From VAZQ01 sp963712565 (lineage in GTDB: Bacteria; Pseudomonadota; Alphaproteobacteria; Rhizobiales; Xanthobacteraceae): 64,000 nucleotides of DNA. The translations under genes were made by a program, and so were the position numbers. Positions 1 to 9,800 of this stretch are shown here, in pieces (within the stretch, counting starts at the first letter, position 1; each line of letters starts with the position of its first letter). The notes under the pieces are model-generated. The model had not been told where the DNA came from, did no database searches, and worked only from the letters and a program-made list of their open reading frames with translations. Location: NCBI GenBank assembly GCA_963712565.1, contig CAVQIP010000018.1:124001-188000 (forward strand), in the 5' to 3' direction.

Positions 1-1973
1 CCGACCTTCCCACCCGCTACGCCAAGATGGTGGTCACCGACGACCAGGGCCGCTACGTGGTGCCGGATCTTCCCAAGGCCAAATACAAGGTGTGGGTGCG
101 CGGCTACGGCCTCGTCGATTCGCCCAAGGTCGACGGCGAGCCGGGCAAGCAGCTCAATCTGCGCGCGGTGCCGGCGCCGAACGACGCGGAGGCGGCGAAA
201 TACTATCCGGCGATCTACTGGTACTCGATGCTGAAGATCCCGGACGCCGGCCAGTTCGGCGGCAAGAGCGATATTCCGGAGAAGGTCAAGCAGTACGACT
301 GGCTCAACCTGATGAAGAACAACGGCTGTGTCGGCTGCCACCAGATGGGGCAGATGTCGACGCGCACGTTCCCGCCGGGCCTGGGTGAATTCGCCAGCCA
401 CTCCGAGGCATGGGTCAAGCGCACGCAAGCCGGACAGTCCGGCGCGCTGATGGTGAACATCCTGGCCGGCCAGCTTGCCGGCTCGCCGATCAAGTACTTC
501 GCGGATTGGACCGAGCGGGTCGCCAAGGGCGAGCTGCCGAAGAACAAGCCGCCGCGACCGCAGGGCGTCGAGCGCAACATCGTGGTCACCACCTGGGACT
601 GGGGCGACCCGAAGAAATACCTGCACGACCTGATCGCGTCGGACCGGCGCTATCCCACGGTCAATGCCTACGGCCCGGTCTTCGGCCAGCCGGAATACTC
701 GACCGACATCCTGCCGATCCTCGATCCCAAGACGCACACCGTCACCACCTTCAAGGCGCCGGTGCGCGACGCCGACACGCCGGAAGGGCTTGGCCCCGGG
801 CACGCGGCGATGGACAAGCCGCTCGGGCCTTCGCCCTATTGGGGCTTGGAGAAGCTCTACGACACCAAGGTCAACAACCACAACGCCATGTTCGACAAGA
901 AAGGGCGGGTGTGGTTGGCGGCGGCGGTGCGCGGGCCGAAGAACCCGGACTTCTGCAAGAAGGGCTCCGACCATCCCTCGGCCAAGCTGTTCCCGCTGGA
1001 GCAGACGCACCGGGCGCTGGCGATCCTCGATCCCAAGACGATGAAGTACACCTTCGTCGACACCTGCTTCCAGACCCATCACCTGCAATTCGCCTACGAC
1101 GCCAACGACACGCTGTGGACCTCGAGCGGCGGCGGCGGCGGCGTGGTCGGCTGGGTCAACACCAAGATGTTCGACGAGACCGGCGACGCGGCGAAGTCGC
1201 AGGGCTGGACGGCGCTCATCCTCGACACCAACGGCAACGGCAAGCGCGACGAGTACGTCGAGCCCAACCAGCCGCTGGATCCGAGCAAGGACAAGCGCAT
1301 CGCCCAGGTGTTCTACGCGGTGATGCCGAACCCGGTCGACGGCTCGGTCTGGGGAACGCTGCGCGCCAGCCCCGGCTCGATCGTGCGGCTCAATCCCGGC
1401 TCCAACCCGCCGGAGACCGCGCTCGCTGAAATCTACAATGTCCCGATGCCGGGCTTCGGCCCGCGCGGCGGCGACATCGACAGCAAGGGCGTGGTGTGGG
1501 TGTCGCTCGCGAGCGGCCACATCGGCAGCTTCGACCGCAGCAAGTGCAAGGGCCCGCTCAACGGCCCGAAGGCGACCGGCGACCACTGTCCGGAAGGCTG
1601 GTCGTTCTACCAATATCCGGGGCCCGGCTTCGACGGCCTCGGCGACAACAGCGCGGAGTCGAGCTACTACTCCTGGGTCGACCAGCACGACACGTTCGGG
1701 CTCGGCAAGGACGTGCCGATGTCGACCGCCAACCTGCAGGACGGCCTGGTCGCGCTCAAGGACGGCAAGATGGTCCTGCTGCGCGTGCCCTATCCGCTCG
1801 GCTTCTACGCCAAGGGGTTCGACGGCCGCATCGACGATCCGAACGCGGGCTGGAAGGGCCGCGGGTTGTGGACGTCGAGCGGCGACCGGGCGCCGTGGCT
1901 GATCGAAGGCGGCAAGGGCATGAAGCCCATGGCCGTGCACTTCCAGCTGCGTCCCGATCCGCTCGCGAAGTGA
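1..1973 (+). CDS. Haem-binding beta-propeller protein (Vgb/carboxypeptidase-regulatory-like), 5' partial
   Basis: The reading frame is open from the window edge (frame of base 3), so the true start lies upstream; the first ATG at 27 is internal. The N-terminal part looks like the end of a carboxypeptidase-regulatory-like beta-sandwich (DDQGRYVVPDLP). A single c-type haem motif CVGCH is at 327-341. The rest is a long region of propeller-like repeats with WTSSGGGGG- and VWVSLASGHIGSFD-type strands, resembling virginiamycin-B-lyase/SMP-30-like propellers. Such proteins are periplasmic and often accompany PQQ or other redox dehydrogenases. The signal peptide, if any, is outside the window. The substrate cannot be told. 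The gene ends just before a strong terminator, so it closes its transcription unit. Confidence 0.8.
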   Translation, partial: DLPTRYAKMVVTDDQGRYVVPDLPKAKYKVWVRGYGLVDSPKVDGEPGKQLNLRAVPAPNDAEAAKYYPAIYWYSMLKIPDAGQFGGKSDIPEKVKQYDWLNLMKNNGCVGCHQMGQMSTRTFPPGLGEFASHSEAWVKRTQAGQSGALMVNILAGQLAGSPIKYFADWTERVAKGELPKNKPPRPQGVERNIVVTTWDWGDPKKYLHDLIASDRRYPTVNAYGPVFGQPEYSTDILPILDPKTHTVTTFKAPVRDADTPEGLGPGHAAMDKPLGPSPYWGLEKLYDTKVNNHNAMFDKKGRVWLAAAVRGPKNPDFCKKGSDHPSAKLFPLEQTHRALAILDPKTMKYTFVDTCFQTHHLQFAYDANDTLWTSSGGGGGVVGWVNTKMFDETGDAAKSQGWTALILDTNGNGKRDEYVEPNQPLDPSKDKRIAQVFYAVMPNPVDGSVWGTLRASPGSIVRLNPGSNPPETALAEIYNVPMPGFGPRGGDIDSKGVVWVSLASGHIGSFDRSKCKGPLNGPKATGDHCPEGWSFYQYPGPGFDGLGDNSAESSYYSWVDQHDTFGLGKDVPMSTANLQDGLVALKDGKMVLLRVPYPLGFYAKGFDGRIDDPNAGWKGRGLWTSSGDRAPWLIEGGKGMKPMAVHFQLRPDPLAK

Positions 1974-1996
1974 ACGGGCGCGGCTGACGACATTGC

Positions 1997-2024
1997 AGGG
2001 GCGGCGTCCGCGCCGCCCCTTTTT
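1997..2024 (+). terminator. Rho-independent terminator
   Basis: A perfect 10-bp GC-rich stem (1997-2006 pairs with 2011-2020) has a 4-base loop TCCG and runs straight into five T residues. It lies 24 bases after the stop of the propeller gene, as an intrinsic terminator should. Confidence 0.9.
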
Positions 2025-2107
2025 CATTCAAAGCCGTGTACTCGGACATCGCGCCGTTTGCGCGCGCAACGCTCCATGTCCGCCATCAGCGTGATGCCGG
2101 CAAGCGC

Positions 2108-3104
2108 CTATTCGATCAGCTCGTCGGCGCGCACGAGGAATATGCGCGGCAGGCTGAGGCCGAGCGCCTTGGCGGTCTTGAGGTTGATGACCAGTTCAAA
2201 CGTCGTCGGCTGCTCGACCGGGATATCGGCCGGCTTTGCTCCGCGCAGGATTTTGTCGACAAACTCGGCAGCGCGGCGCCAGATGCTCGGCCAGTTCGGC
2301 CCATAGGACATCAGGCCTCCGGTTTCGACATACTCCCGGTCAAAGTAGATCGTCGGCAGCCGTGCCCTCAGTGCCGAGGAATTGACCTCAATTCGATTGG
2401 TGTTATAGAGGGGGTCACTCGGCAACAATCAGTGCATCGGTGCGACCCTCGAGCGCCTTGATAGCGGGCGCGATATCCTCCGCACGGCGGATTTCAACTA
2501 CAGCGACATCGAGGCCGAACCTGGCGGCCGCTGCCTTAACCCCGTCCGTCTGCCGCGCTGTGACGGGATTGCCGATATGGTACAGGATCGCCAAGCGGCC
2601 GAGATTTGGGAGGAACTCGCGTAACAGCTGGACCAGCTTTTGAGCCAGCTCGGCTGACTGGACCGACAGGCCTGTGACGTTGCCGCCCGGGCGCGCAAGG
2701 CTGGCAACGATCTCATTGCCAACCGGGTCCCCCGCCGAGGGGAACACGATGGGAATCACCGATGTCCCTTGCTTGGCGGCCACGACATTCGGAGTCGCAT
2801 GCGTGACAATGACATCGACCTTGCGCCGGACGAACTCGGCGATGATCGCGGGTGCGCGCTCGGAGCGTCCCCCCAGCCAGCGATATTCGATCGCGACGGT
2901 CTGACCCTCAGCCCAACCCAATTCGCGCAGTCGTTCGACGAAGGCGGCGGTCCATTTGGCCTGGGCCGAAGCAGTGGCCCCGCCCAGCAATCCGATGGTC
3001 GGCAGCTTCCCCGGTTGCGCGCGGGCGGTAAACGGCCACGCCACCGCTCCGCCGAGCACGGCGATGAATTCTCGTCGTCGAAGATCAATCGTCATCGCGA
3101 ACAA
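2108..3104 (-). pseudogene. ABC transporter substrate-binding protein (PF04392 type), frame-broken
   Basis: Read leftwards from 3104 the product starts with a twin-arginine-like signal (RRREFIAVLGGAVAWPF, then ARAQ) and continues as a typical ABC_sub_bind protein (PTIGLLGG, IVFPSAGDPVGNEIVASLARPGGNVTG). It reaches LIVAE and a stop at 2415. The expected continuation, SDPLYNTNR through to the usual ending LVRADELIE, is in the next frame and ends at 2108. The two parts overlap at about 2415-2428. The total of 997 bases is 332 codons plus one base, so one extra base near 2420-2426 explains the break; removing it gives LIVPSDPL, the family-typical text. Members of this family bind small solutes in the periplasm for a partner ABC permease; no permease or ATPase gene is nearby. 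Either a sequencing error or a young pseudogene. Confidence 0.85.
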
Positions 3105-3365
3105 CCCATAGCACGACGCGAACGTAGCGTCTCAAGGCGGGCAGAATGACGCAGTCTTCCGCCTCGCTCTCGCGATGTCGAGCGTGGGTCATTTGCATTT
3201 GCCCTGGCAGCCCGGTCCGTCGATGTATTTCCGGACGGCGCCCGAAAGCTGATATGCTCCTGCCATCAGTCATCTCCTTGCCGCTGGCGATAGCCGACAA
3301 GACCGCTCAAGGCCTGTGTGACGCCTGCCACTCCAAGACGACTGGCGATGAGGAAGGGCAAACAA

Positions 3366-6098
3366 ATGCTCGAAGAATTTGATCGATCTTCGGGAACGAA
3401 GGTCATACGCGACTCGCAGGGCGTTGCGCGCGGTTTGAGCCACGAACAGGGAGTCGTCAGCAGGGCCCGGACCGCACGACTCGCTGCACAAGAATATCTC
3501 CGCAGCTTTCGTGGCCTTTTGGGAGCTAAAACTGGGGAGTTCGAAAATCTCAGCCTGCCGCCCGAGCGTGATCCCGTCGATGCCGGCGTCGAATTCAGGT
3601 TTCTCGCGGAGAAATCGCAATTCGACACGACCACGGTTTCTTATTACCAAACGTTTTTCGGCTTACCGGTCTGGGAGGCGGGTCTTTCCGTCCACATGAA
3701 GCAGGCGCCGTTTCGGATCATGGGCGCGCGGTCAACGGGACATCCCGACATCCAGGTTGCCAAACCCTCCGCGCAGGCTCTTGCCCGCCTGAAGAAGCTC
3801 AACGCCCAAACGCTGGCGAAGGTGCTCGGCATCGCCGACAAGCCGAGTGAGTTCAACGCCAAGTCGTTGCGGGTGCTGCACCAACGTTTCATGATTTATC
3901 GCTACGAAGAGTCCCAGCGCGTCGTCGTCCCCGAACAGCAGATCGGCAAGGGTGGAAAGCGGTTGGTGTCCGATGATCCGATGCTGCCGCTGCCGCCGGT
4001 GGCGCGCGGCATCGCAGAAGGCCGGCACTACGTCGTTGCTGTTGTGGACTTTCGGGTCCGTTCGCGACGCTTCGGGGTCATCCCCTGGGTCGCGCTACTG
4101 GAAGCCGAAACCCTGACAGTCCTCTATCTGCGCGCGTTGATCGATGATGTCTCCGGCCTGGTGTTTCCGGCAGACCCAATGACCCTTAACGCTGGACCTC
4201 CTCCCACCGCCGCCAACCGGGCGCTCAATTCTCTGCGCAGCCCGGTCACTCTGCAGGGGTTGAACCGCCCCAATAGAGCCGGAAACCTCTCGCTGAGCGG
4301 AAAAATCATCAAGATTTGGAATTTCTCGCCCCCGCGAATCAATCCGCCGGCCCAGCGCAGGGGCGTGGCATTCAACTATAAAGCGCGAACCAACGACTTC
4401 GCCGCCGTCAATGCCTATTACCATTGTGACAGGTTCTTCCGCCTGGTCGAGGACCTCGGCTTTCCGCGAGCCAGCTATTTCAACGCCACGACCTTTCCCT
4501 TGCCGGTCGATCACCGGGGCTCGATTGGAACGACCGACGGAAGCGGAAACGAGGTCAATGCGAAAACCGAGGGCAAGTCCACCTCGACCGGAGGACTCAA
4601 AAATGTCCGCTTTGCCCTCGCCGATGTGAACAACACTGTTGATCCCATCGGCATCGCATGCGACTGGCGGGTCGTGCTGCACGAGCTTGGAGGCCACGCA
4701 ACGCTGTGGAACCACATCAATTGGGGAAAATTCAAGTTTGCCCACAGCGCCGGCGACAGTTTCGCGGCGATCCTCAACGATCCAGAGACTCAACTGACGG
4801 GCAACACCCGGTTCGATACCTTCCCGTGGAGTTCTCTCCCCAAGAAGCGCTCCCATGGTCGCAAGGTTAGGGGAGGATGGGCCTGGGGCGGAGAGAAGGA
4901 TTTGGGGGTCGAACGAGACCCGGCGGATCCCAACGGATACCAATCGGAGCAGATCCTCAGCACCACCCATTTCCGCATCTACCGCTCGATAGGCGGCGAT
5001 GCGGCGGAGCTCAATATGCGCCGCTTCGCCGCACGCTTCGTCGCCTACCTCATTCTGCGCACTATCGGCGACATGGGGCCCGCGGATCGGGGGATCGACG
5101 CCGACCAGTATGCCAAGGCTCTCATGGATGCGGACGGGGGCGATTGGACGCACGCAGGACACGCGGGCGGCGCCTACGCGAAGGTCATTCGCTGGGCGTT
5201 CGAGAAACAGGGACTTTATCAACCTCCGGGAGCGCCGACGCCGGTGACAAAGCCCGGCGTGCCGGAGCCGGTCGACGTCTATATCGAGGACGGCCGAAAA
5301 GGCGAGTACCAGTACCAGAGCCACTATTGGAGCTGTCGGGCGATCTGGAACCGACACGCCAATGACGGCCGCAGGACCCATCAGGAGCCGGTCGCCGGAA
5401 CCACCAATTTCGCCTACGTCAAGATCAAGAACCGCGGCACGCAGACCGCCACGGGAGTTACGGTCAAAGCATTCCACTGCAAACCGTCGGCCGGGGGAGT
5501 CTATCCCGACGACTGGCAGCCCATGACCACGGCCGAGCTCCCCACCCCCGATGTTGCGCCCAATTCGGCTGCCGAAATCACCGTCGGTCCGTTTGCGTGG
5601 GTGCCTTCCCAGGCCGGCGACGAGTTTATGATCATGGTGGTCTCGGCACCTGGAGACCTCAGCAGCATCGGCAAGCTCACCCTGGGCGAATCGATTCCAG
5701 CGTGGCGTCTGGTGCCACACGACAACAATATCGGCCTGCGCAACGTGTTTCCGGTAGATGGGACTGGACCGAGAGGCCTGCGCGCGGCTTTTGACGGGCG
5801 GCGCATTTCTGTGAAGAATCCCCATGCCGAGCGCGCCCGCATGGTCATCAAGCTCGTTCTTCCGCCGCTGCTCGCCAAGCGCAATTGGCGGCTCGAGTTC
5901 ATCAACCGGGGCGGACGCGCGTTCTCGCTTAAGGCCCGCACCGGCCGCGACGTCGTCATGCGGCTCAAGCCCGGCAGGAAGTTTACGGCGAAACAGGTCA
6001 AGAGCGCGCGAAACCCCATCATTCATGTCGAGGTCTACGCCAACGACATCCTTGTCGGTGGCGCGTCCTACCCGCTGGACCCAGCACGGCATGCGTGA
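3366..6098 (+). CDS. Large metallopeptidase-like protein with HEXXGH motif and CARDB-like domain
   Basis: About 910 residues from ATG 3366. That start is chosen because AGGAAGG at 3351-3357 is placed 8 bases before it; an upstream in-frame ATG at 3318 has no such site. The N-terminal ~130 residues resemble a fungalysin/thermolysin propeptide (SYYQTFFGLPVWEAGLSVHM). The core carries HELGGH at residues 439-444 followed by FAHSAGDS, with Asp464 20 residues after His444. This is HEXXGH rather than the usual HEXXH. A beta-rich C-terminal part (YVKIKNRGTQTATGVTVKAF) resembles CARDB adhesion modules. No signal peptide is visible with this start, which is odd for such an architecture. A secreted or surface protease is the natural guess, but activity is not proven by the motif. 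It stands alone, with a weak terminator downstream. Confidence 0.7.
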   Translation: MLEEFDRSSGTKVIRDSQGVARGLSHEQGVVSRARTARLAAQEYLRSFRGLLGAKTGEFENLSLPPERDPVDAGVEFRFLAEKSQFDTTTVSYYQTFFGLPVWEAGLSVHMKQAPFRIMGARSTGHPDIQVAKPSAQALARLKKLNAQTLAKVLGIADKPSEFNAKSLRVLHQRFMIYRYEESQRVVVPEQQIGKGGKRLVSDDPMLPLPPVARGIAEGRHYVVAVVDFRVRSRRFGVIPWVALLEAETLTVLYLRALIDDVSGLVFPADPMTLNAGPPPTAANRALNSLRSPVTLQGLNRPNRAGNLSLSGKIIKIWNFSPPRINPPAQRRGVAFNYKARTNDFAAVNAYYHCDRFFRLVEDLGFPRASYFNATTFPLPVDHRGSIGTTDGSGNEVNAKTEGKSTSTGGLKNVRFALADVNNTVDPIGIACDWRVVLHELGGHATLWNHINWGKFKFAHSAGDSFAAILNDPETQLTGNTRFDTFPWSSLPKKRSHGRKVRGGWAWGGEKDLGVERDPADPNGYQSEQILSTTHFRIYRSIGGDAAELNMRRFAARFVAYLILRTIGDMGPADRGIDADQYAKALMDADGGDWTHAGHAGGAYAKVIRWAFEKQGLYQPPGAPTPVTKPGVPEPVDVYIEDGRKGEYQYQSHYWSCRAIWNRHANDGRRTHQEPVAGTTNFAYVKIKNRGTQTATGVTVKAFHCKPSAGGVYPDDWQPMTTAELPTPDVAPNSAAEITVGPFAWVPSQAGDEFMIMVVSAPGDLSSIGKLTLGESIPAWRLVPHDNNIGLRNVFPVDGTGPRGLRAAFDGRRISVKNPHAERARMVIKLVLPPLLAKRNWRLEFINRGGRAFSLKARTGRDVVMRLKPGRKFTAKQVKSARNPIIHVEVYANDILVGGASYPLDPARHA

Positions 6099-6509
6099 CG
6101 CAAGCCAAAAGGTTCGCACGCTTAGCTACGCGTCCGACTCGCGGAATGGCCGACAAGACGATCGAATAAGCGAGCCGCATATCGCTATGAGTCATTCGCG
6201 TCGGAACGACGGACGCGACGCATGTGCGGCATGTAGCCGTCCTTGAGGGCCCGGGTTCGTCGGGCCTTTGTGGAATTCAGGTCACAACCGCAGTGGCAGC
6301 ATCAGCGCGAGCATCGCCGTTCCTGCGACCCCTGCGGAACAACCTGCGTCCGGCGACGGCCTGATCCACACGGCGATCATTTTCAGGTCATCTGCTGAGA
6401 CGAGCGTGATCGAATGATCGCGCGCTCGTCCAATGAGCGGTGCCAAGAAAAGGCCGCTCGGATTTCCAGGTCGCGTCCACCCGAACGTTCTGGTAACCCC
6501 GGGCAGGCT
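6099..6509. other. Intergenic region, 411 bp
   Basis: No gene could be supported here. It holds a weak terminator-like hairpin near 6248-6269. Open frames on both strands lack a ribosome site and any recognisable product. Confidence 0.5.
6248..6269 (+). terminator. Weak terminator-like hairpin after the metallopeptidase gene
   Basis: GGCCCG (6248-6253) pairs with CGGGCC (6261-6266) around a 7-base loop, followed by only three T residues. It lies about 150 bases past the stop of the peptidase-like gene. Confidence 0.4.
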
Positions 6510-6680
6510 CTAGCCCTTCAAGTTTTGGTCGACCTTCCTGAGGCTCCGGTTGAGGTCGTCTATCTGCTTCTGAAGTTCGTTCTTGCGCTGTTGTATTTTT
6601 TTCTTCAGGGCCTTGAGGCGGGCCTTTTCCCTTGGATTCGACGGGCGGTGAATGAGATTTGTTGCATCGGTTAAGCACAT
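6510..6680 (-). CDS. Small coiled-coil protein, 56 residues
   Basis: A short leftward gene starting at ATG 6680 with a strong ribosome site (AAGGGGGG, spacing about 6) and ending with TAG at 6510. After MCLTDATNLIHRPSNP the rest is almost entirely a charged amphipathic helix (REKARLKALKKKIQQRKNEL, then LQKQIDDLNRSLRKVDQNLK), a probable coiled coil. There is no membrane segment and no known family that I recognise. It lies 204 bases downstream of the A-T-C synthetase on the same strand, so read-through is possible, although AT-richer DNA between them could hold its own promoter. Function unknown; a structural or adaptor role is only a guess. The ribosome site and clean amphipathic pattern support it being real. 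Confidence 0.65.
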   Translation of the reverse strand: MCLTDATNLIHRPSNPREKARLKALKKKIQQRKNELQKQIDDLNRSLRKVDQNLKG

Positions 6681-6883
6681 TGCTTACCCCCCTTGATCTA
6701 GTGGACAGTCCGAAGTTGAGAAACCGCATGTCTAGCGGGCGACTGATAACGCGAAATGTTAATCCTATGGAGAAGATAATCAAGCCGAATATTCCTTGAA
6801 TCCCGGCCGGTTCGCAGGAAGCTTTGCGGAGCCGTGCAGCGCACTTCTTATTTGCCGGCTTGCGTGATCGTCCGACCGCATGT

Positions 6884-9800
6884 TCAACGATCGGCCAACC
6901 GGCCGAGCGACGTCTCGGGGTCTGCGGCCGCCTTGGCCAGGATCGCCCTGTAGTGCGCGGCCCAATGCCGCAGAGCGTCCGGCGCGAACAACTCGTCCTT
7001 GTAGCTGCATGTGCCGGTAATGCCCGCCGGGGTCTCCTTGAGCGACACCCTGAGCCAAGTGCGGTCGATCGGGGTGACCGGCTGACCGTTCCGGGACTCG
7101 AACGGCCGGACCGACACGTCGGGCAGCTCGAGCGACCGGCGAAACGCGTTCTGGAGGACGAAAAACACTTGCATGAGCGATGCCGGATCCAGGCCCTCTT
7201 CCTCCGCCAGCCGGGCGGCAAGAACATCGAAGGGCAGCTCCTGCCTGGCGTAGGTCTCCAGGACCGAGTCGCGCACGCGCCGGAGTGCGTCCTGAAACGA
7301 CAGATCGGCATCGAGTCGGGTGCGGATGAGCGCGGTGTTGCCGACCGGGCCGATCATGCGCTCCGTCCGCAGTTGAGAGCGGTTGGCCATCGCGGTGGCG
7401 ACGCAAATGTCGTTGCGTCCGCTGCGCGCCAGCAGCAGGGTCTTGAAGCCGGCCAGCAATGTCATGAAAAGCGTTGCGCCTTGGCCGTGGCTCAGGGCGC
7501 TCAGGCGCGCGACCAAGTGCTTCGACAGATGTACTGGCTCCTGGGCAATGCGCGCGGCCAGCAGCGCGTCACTGATGTCGCCGTTGGCGGCAAATATCGG
7601 CGAGGCTCCCCGCAGGCGCCCCTTCCAGTAGGCGAACTGCCGCGATGCCGCATCGCTGGTCGACCACCGGCGCTGCCAGCGAGCGAACTCGGAAAACTGA
7701 AGCGCCGGTTCGGGCAACTGCGCCGGCCGGCCGGCGGTATAAGCGGCATAGAGTTCCGAGGCCTCCTCCATGAAGATTCCCATCGACCAGCCGTCGACGA
7801 CGAGATCGTGCAGGATCAGGAGCAAGACGTAGTCGTCGCTGCCGAGCCGCAACAGGCGCGCCCGGAACAAGGGCGCACGGCGCATGTCGAAAGGCGTCAA
7901 GGCCTCCTGCTCGGCTTCCAGCTCCGCCTTCTTGAGCAGAAGCGCCTTGGCTTGCTCGTTGCCGGCGGGCACCGAGGCTGCGAGATCCTCGACCACGAGG
8001 GATGAATTGATTTCGCCGGCCGGAACGATGCGAGCGACCGGCCGCCCGCGCAGCCAGGAAAATCCCGTGCGCAGCGACTCGTGCCGGCGCACGACCTCCT
8101 CCAAGCTGCGCGCGAGCGCGGGGACGTTCAGCGATCCCTGCAGCCGATAGGCGAAAGGCAGGTTGAACTGGGGTAGCCCCGGGAGCTCCCGCTCGATCCG
8201 CAGCGCGTGCTCCTGCAAAATGGACACCGGCCGGGGACCGTCATCCGACCCGCGCGCAATGTCATCCGGCGGATCGCCCGGGGATACGGTGACCGAATGC
8301 TTTTCCGACGACTCGAGCCGGGCCGCGAGCGCCGCAACAGTCGGCGCATCGAAGATATCCCTGAGCGAAAGATCGACGCCAAAACGCGCCCGCAGACGCG
8401 AAAGCATCTGCGTCACGGTAATTGAATCCGCCCCGAGCGCGAAGACGTCCTCGTCAATGCCGATCCCGCTCAACTCCAGGAGCTCCGTCCAGGTATCGGC
8501 CAGCTGCCACTCCAATTCCGAGCGCGGCGCAACCGACTTGCCGCCGCGCTCCATGCGCGCTCTTGGCAGCGTCATTGCAAGCGCGGCGACGAGTTCGGCG
8601 CGCTTGATCTTTCCGGCGGGCCCTTTCGGGATCGCCGGCACGATGCGAATGAGACCAGGGACCTTGTACCTGGCCAGGCGTTCGCGCGCGAAGTCGCGGA
8701 GGCCATGTGCGGTGACCTTGGCGTCCGGACGCAATACGACGGCGGCGGCGACGTCCTCGCCAAGTCTGCGATGGAAGATCGGGAAGGCCGCGGCGTCGAC
8801 CACGTCCGGGTGGCTCAGCAGCGCCTGTTCGACCTCGGCGGGCGCGACCTTCTGCCCTCCCCGATTGATGATCTCCTTGATGCGGCCGACGATGAACAGG
8901 TATCCGTCCGCGTCCAGATATCCGAGGTCGCCGGTTCGGAACCAGCCGTCGCGAAACGCGGAGGCGGTGGCGGCGGGATCATTGTCGTAGCCGCGCGTGA
9001 TGGTGGGACCCCGCAACGCGATCTCGCCACGCTTGCCGGCCGGCAGCCGTCGGCCTTCGCTGTCCATGATCGCAATCTCAGGCCCGGCGGGCTGCCCGAC
9101 GGAGCCGGGCTTGCGTCGCTCAAGCGGGTTGGCGGCAATCTGGGAGGCGGCTTCCGTCATGCCGTAGGTGTCGATCACCGGGACGCCGAACAGCGCTTCC
9201 AGCCCCTCCGTCACGCTGGGCGGCAAGGACGAAGAGGCCGAACGAATAACTCGCAGCGAGGATTGCCGAGCGCTGCGCGGGTCGACACGTGCCGCCGATA
9301 GCACCGCCTGATGGATTGCCGGGACCGCCGTGTACCAGGTCGGCCGAAATTCCTTCAACCAGCCGCAGAAGGCCGCGGCGTCGAAGCCGGCCGTGCAGAC
9401 CGCGCTCGACCCGGCCGCCAACGCGGCCACCACGCCGGAGACCAGGCCGTGCACATGGAACAGGGGCAGCACGTTCAGCAGTCGGTCCCGAGGCGCAAGC
9501 GCCAAGGTCGCGCCCACGTTATAGGCCGACAGGCAGACGGCGGCGTGGGTGAGTGGAACCAGCTTCGGGCGCGACGAGGTGCCCGAGGTCGACAGGATGA
9601 AGGCATCGCCGGTGCTCGGCGCCAACGCGCCATCGACGCTGCGCCCGGTTTCCGGGCCGACAAGGCTGAACGCGCCGGGCCCCTCGCCGGACCGCGGCAC
9701 CAGATCGATGACGGGTATGCCGATGGCATGGGCGAGGCCTCGACTCGCCGAATCCAGGTCCGCGCGCGTCAACAGCGCCGATACCCGCAAATCGCCGAAA

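Noticed and set aside
4095..6119. 674-codon open frame on the minus strand
   Set aside because: It is antisense to the whole metallopeptidase-like gene, is Arg/Asp/Ala-rich without any domain, and has no ribosome site.
6388..7311. 307-codon minus-strand frame covering the synthetase end and the small coiled-coil gene
   Set aside because: It overlaps two better supported genes in other frames and shows no domain.
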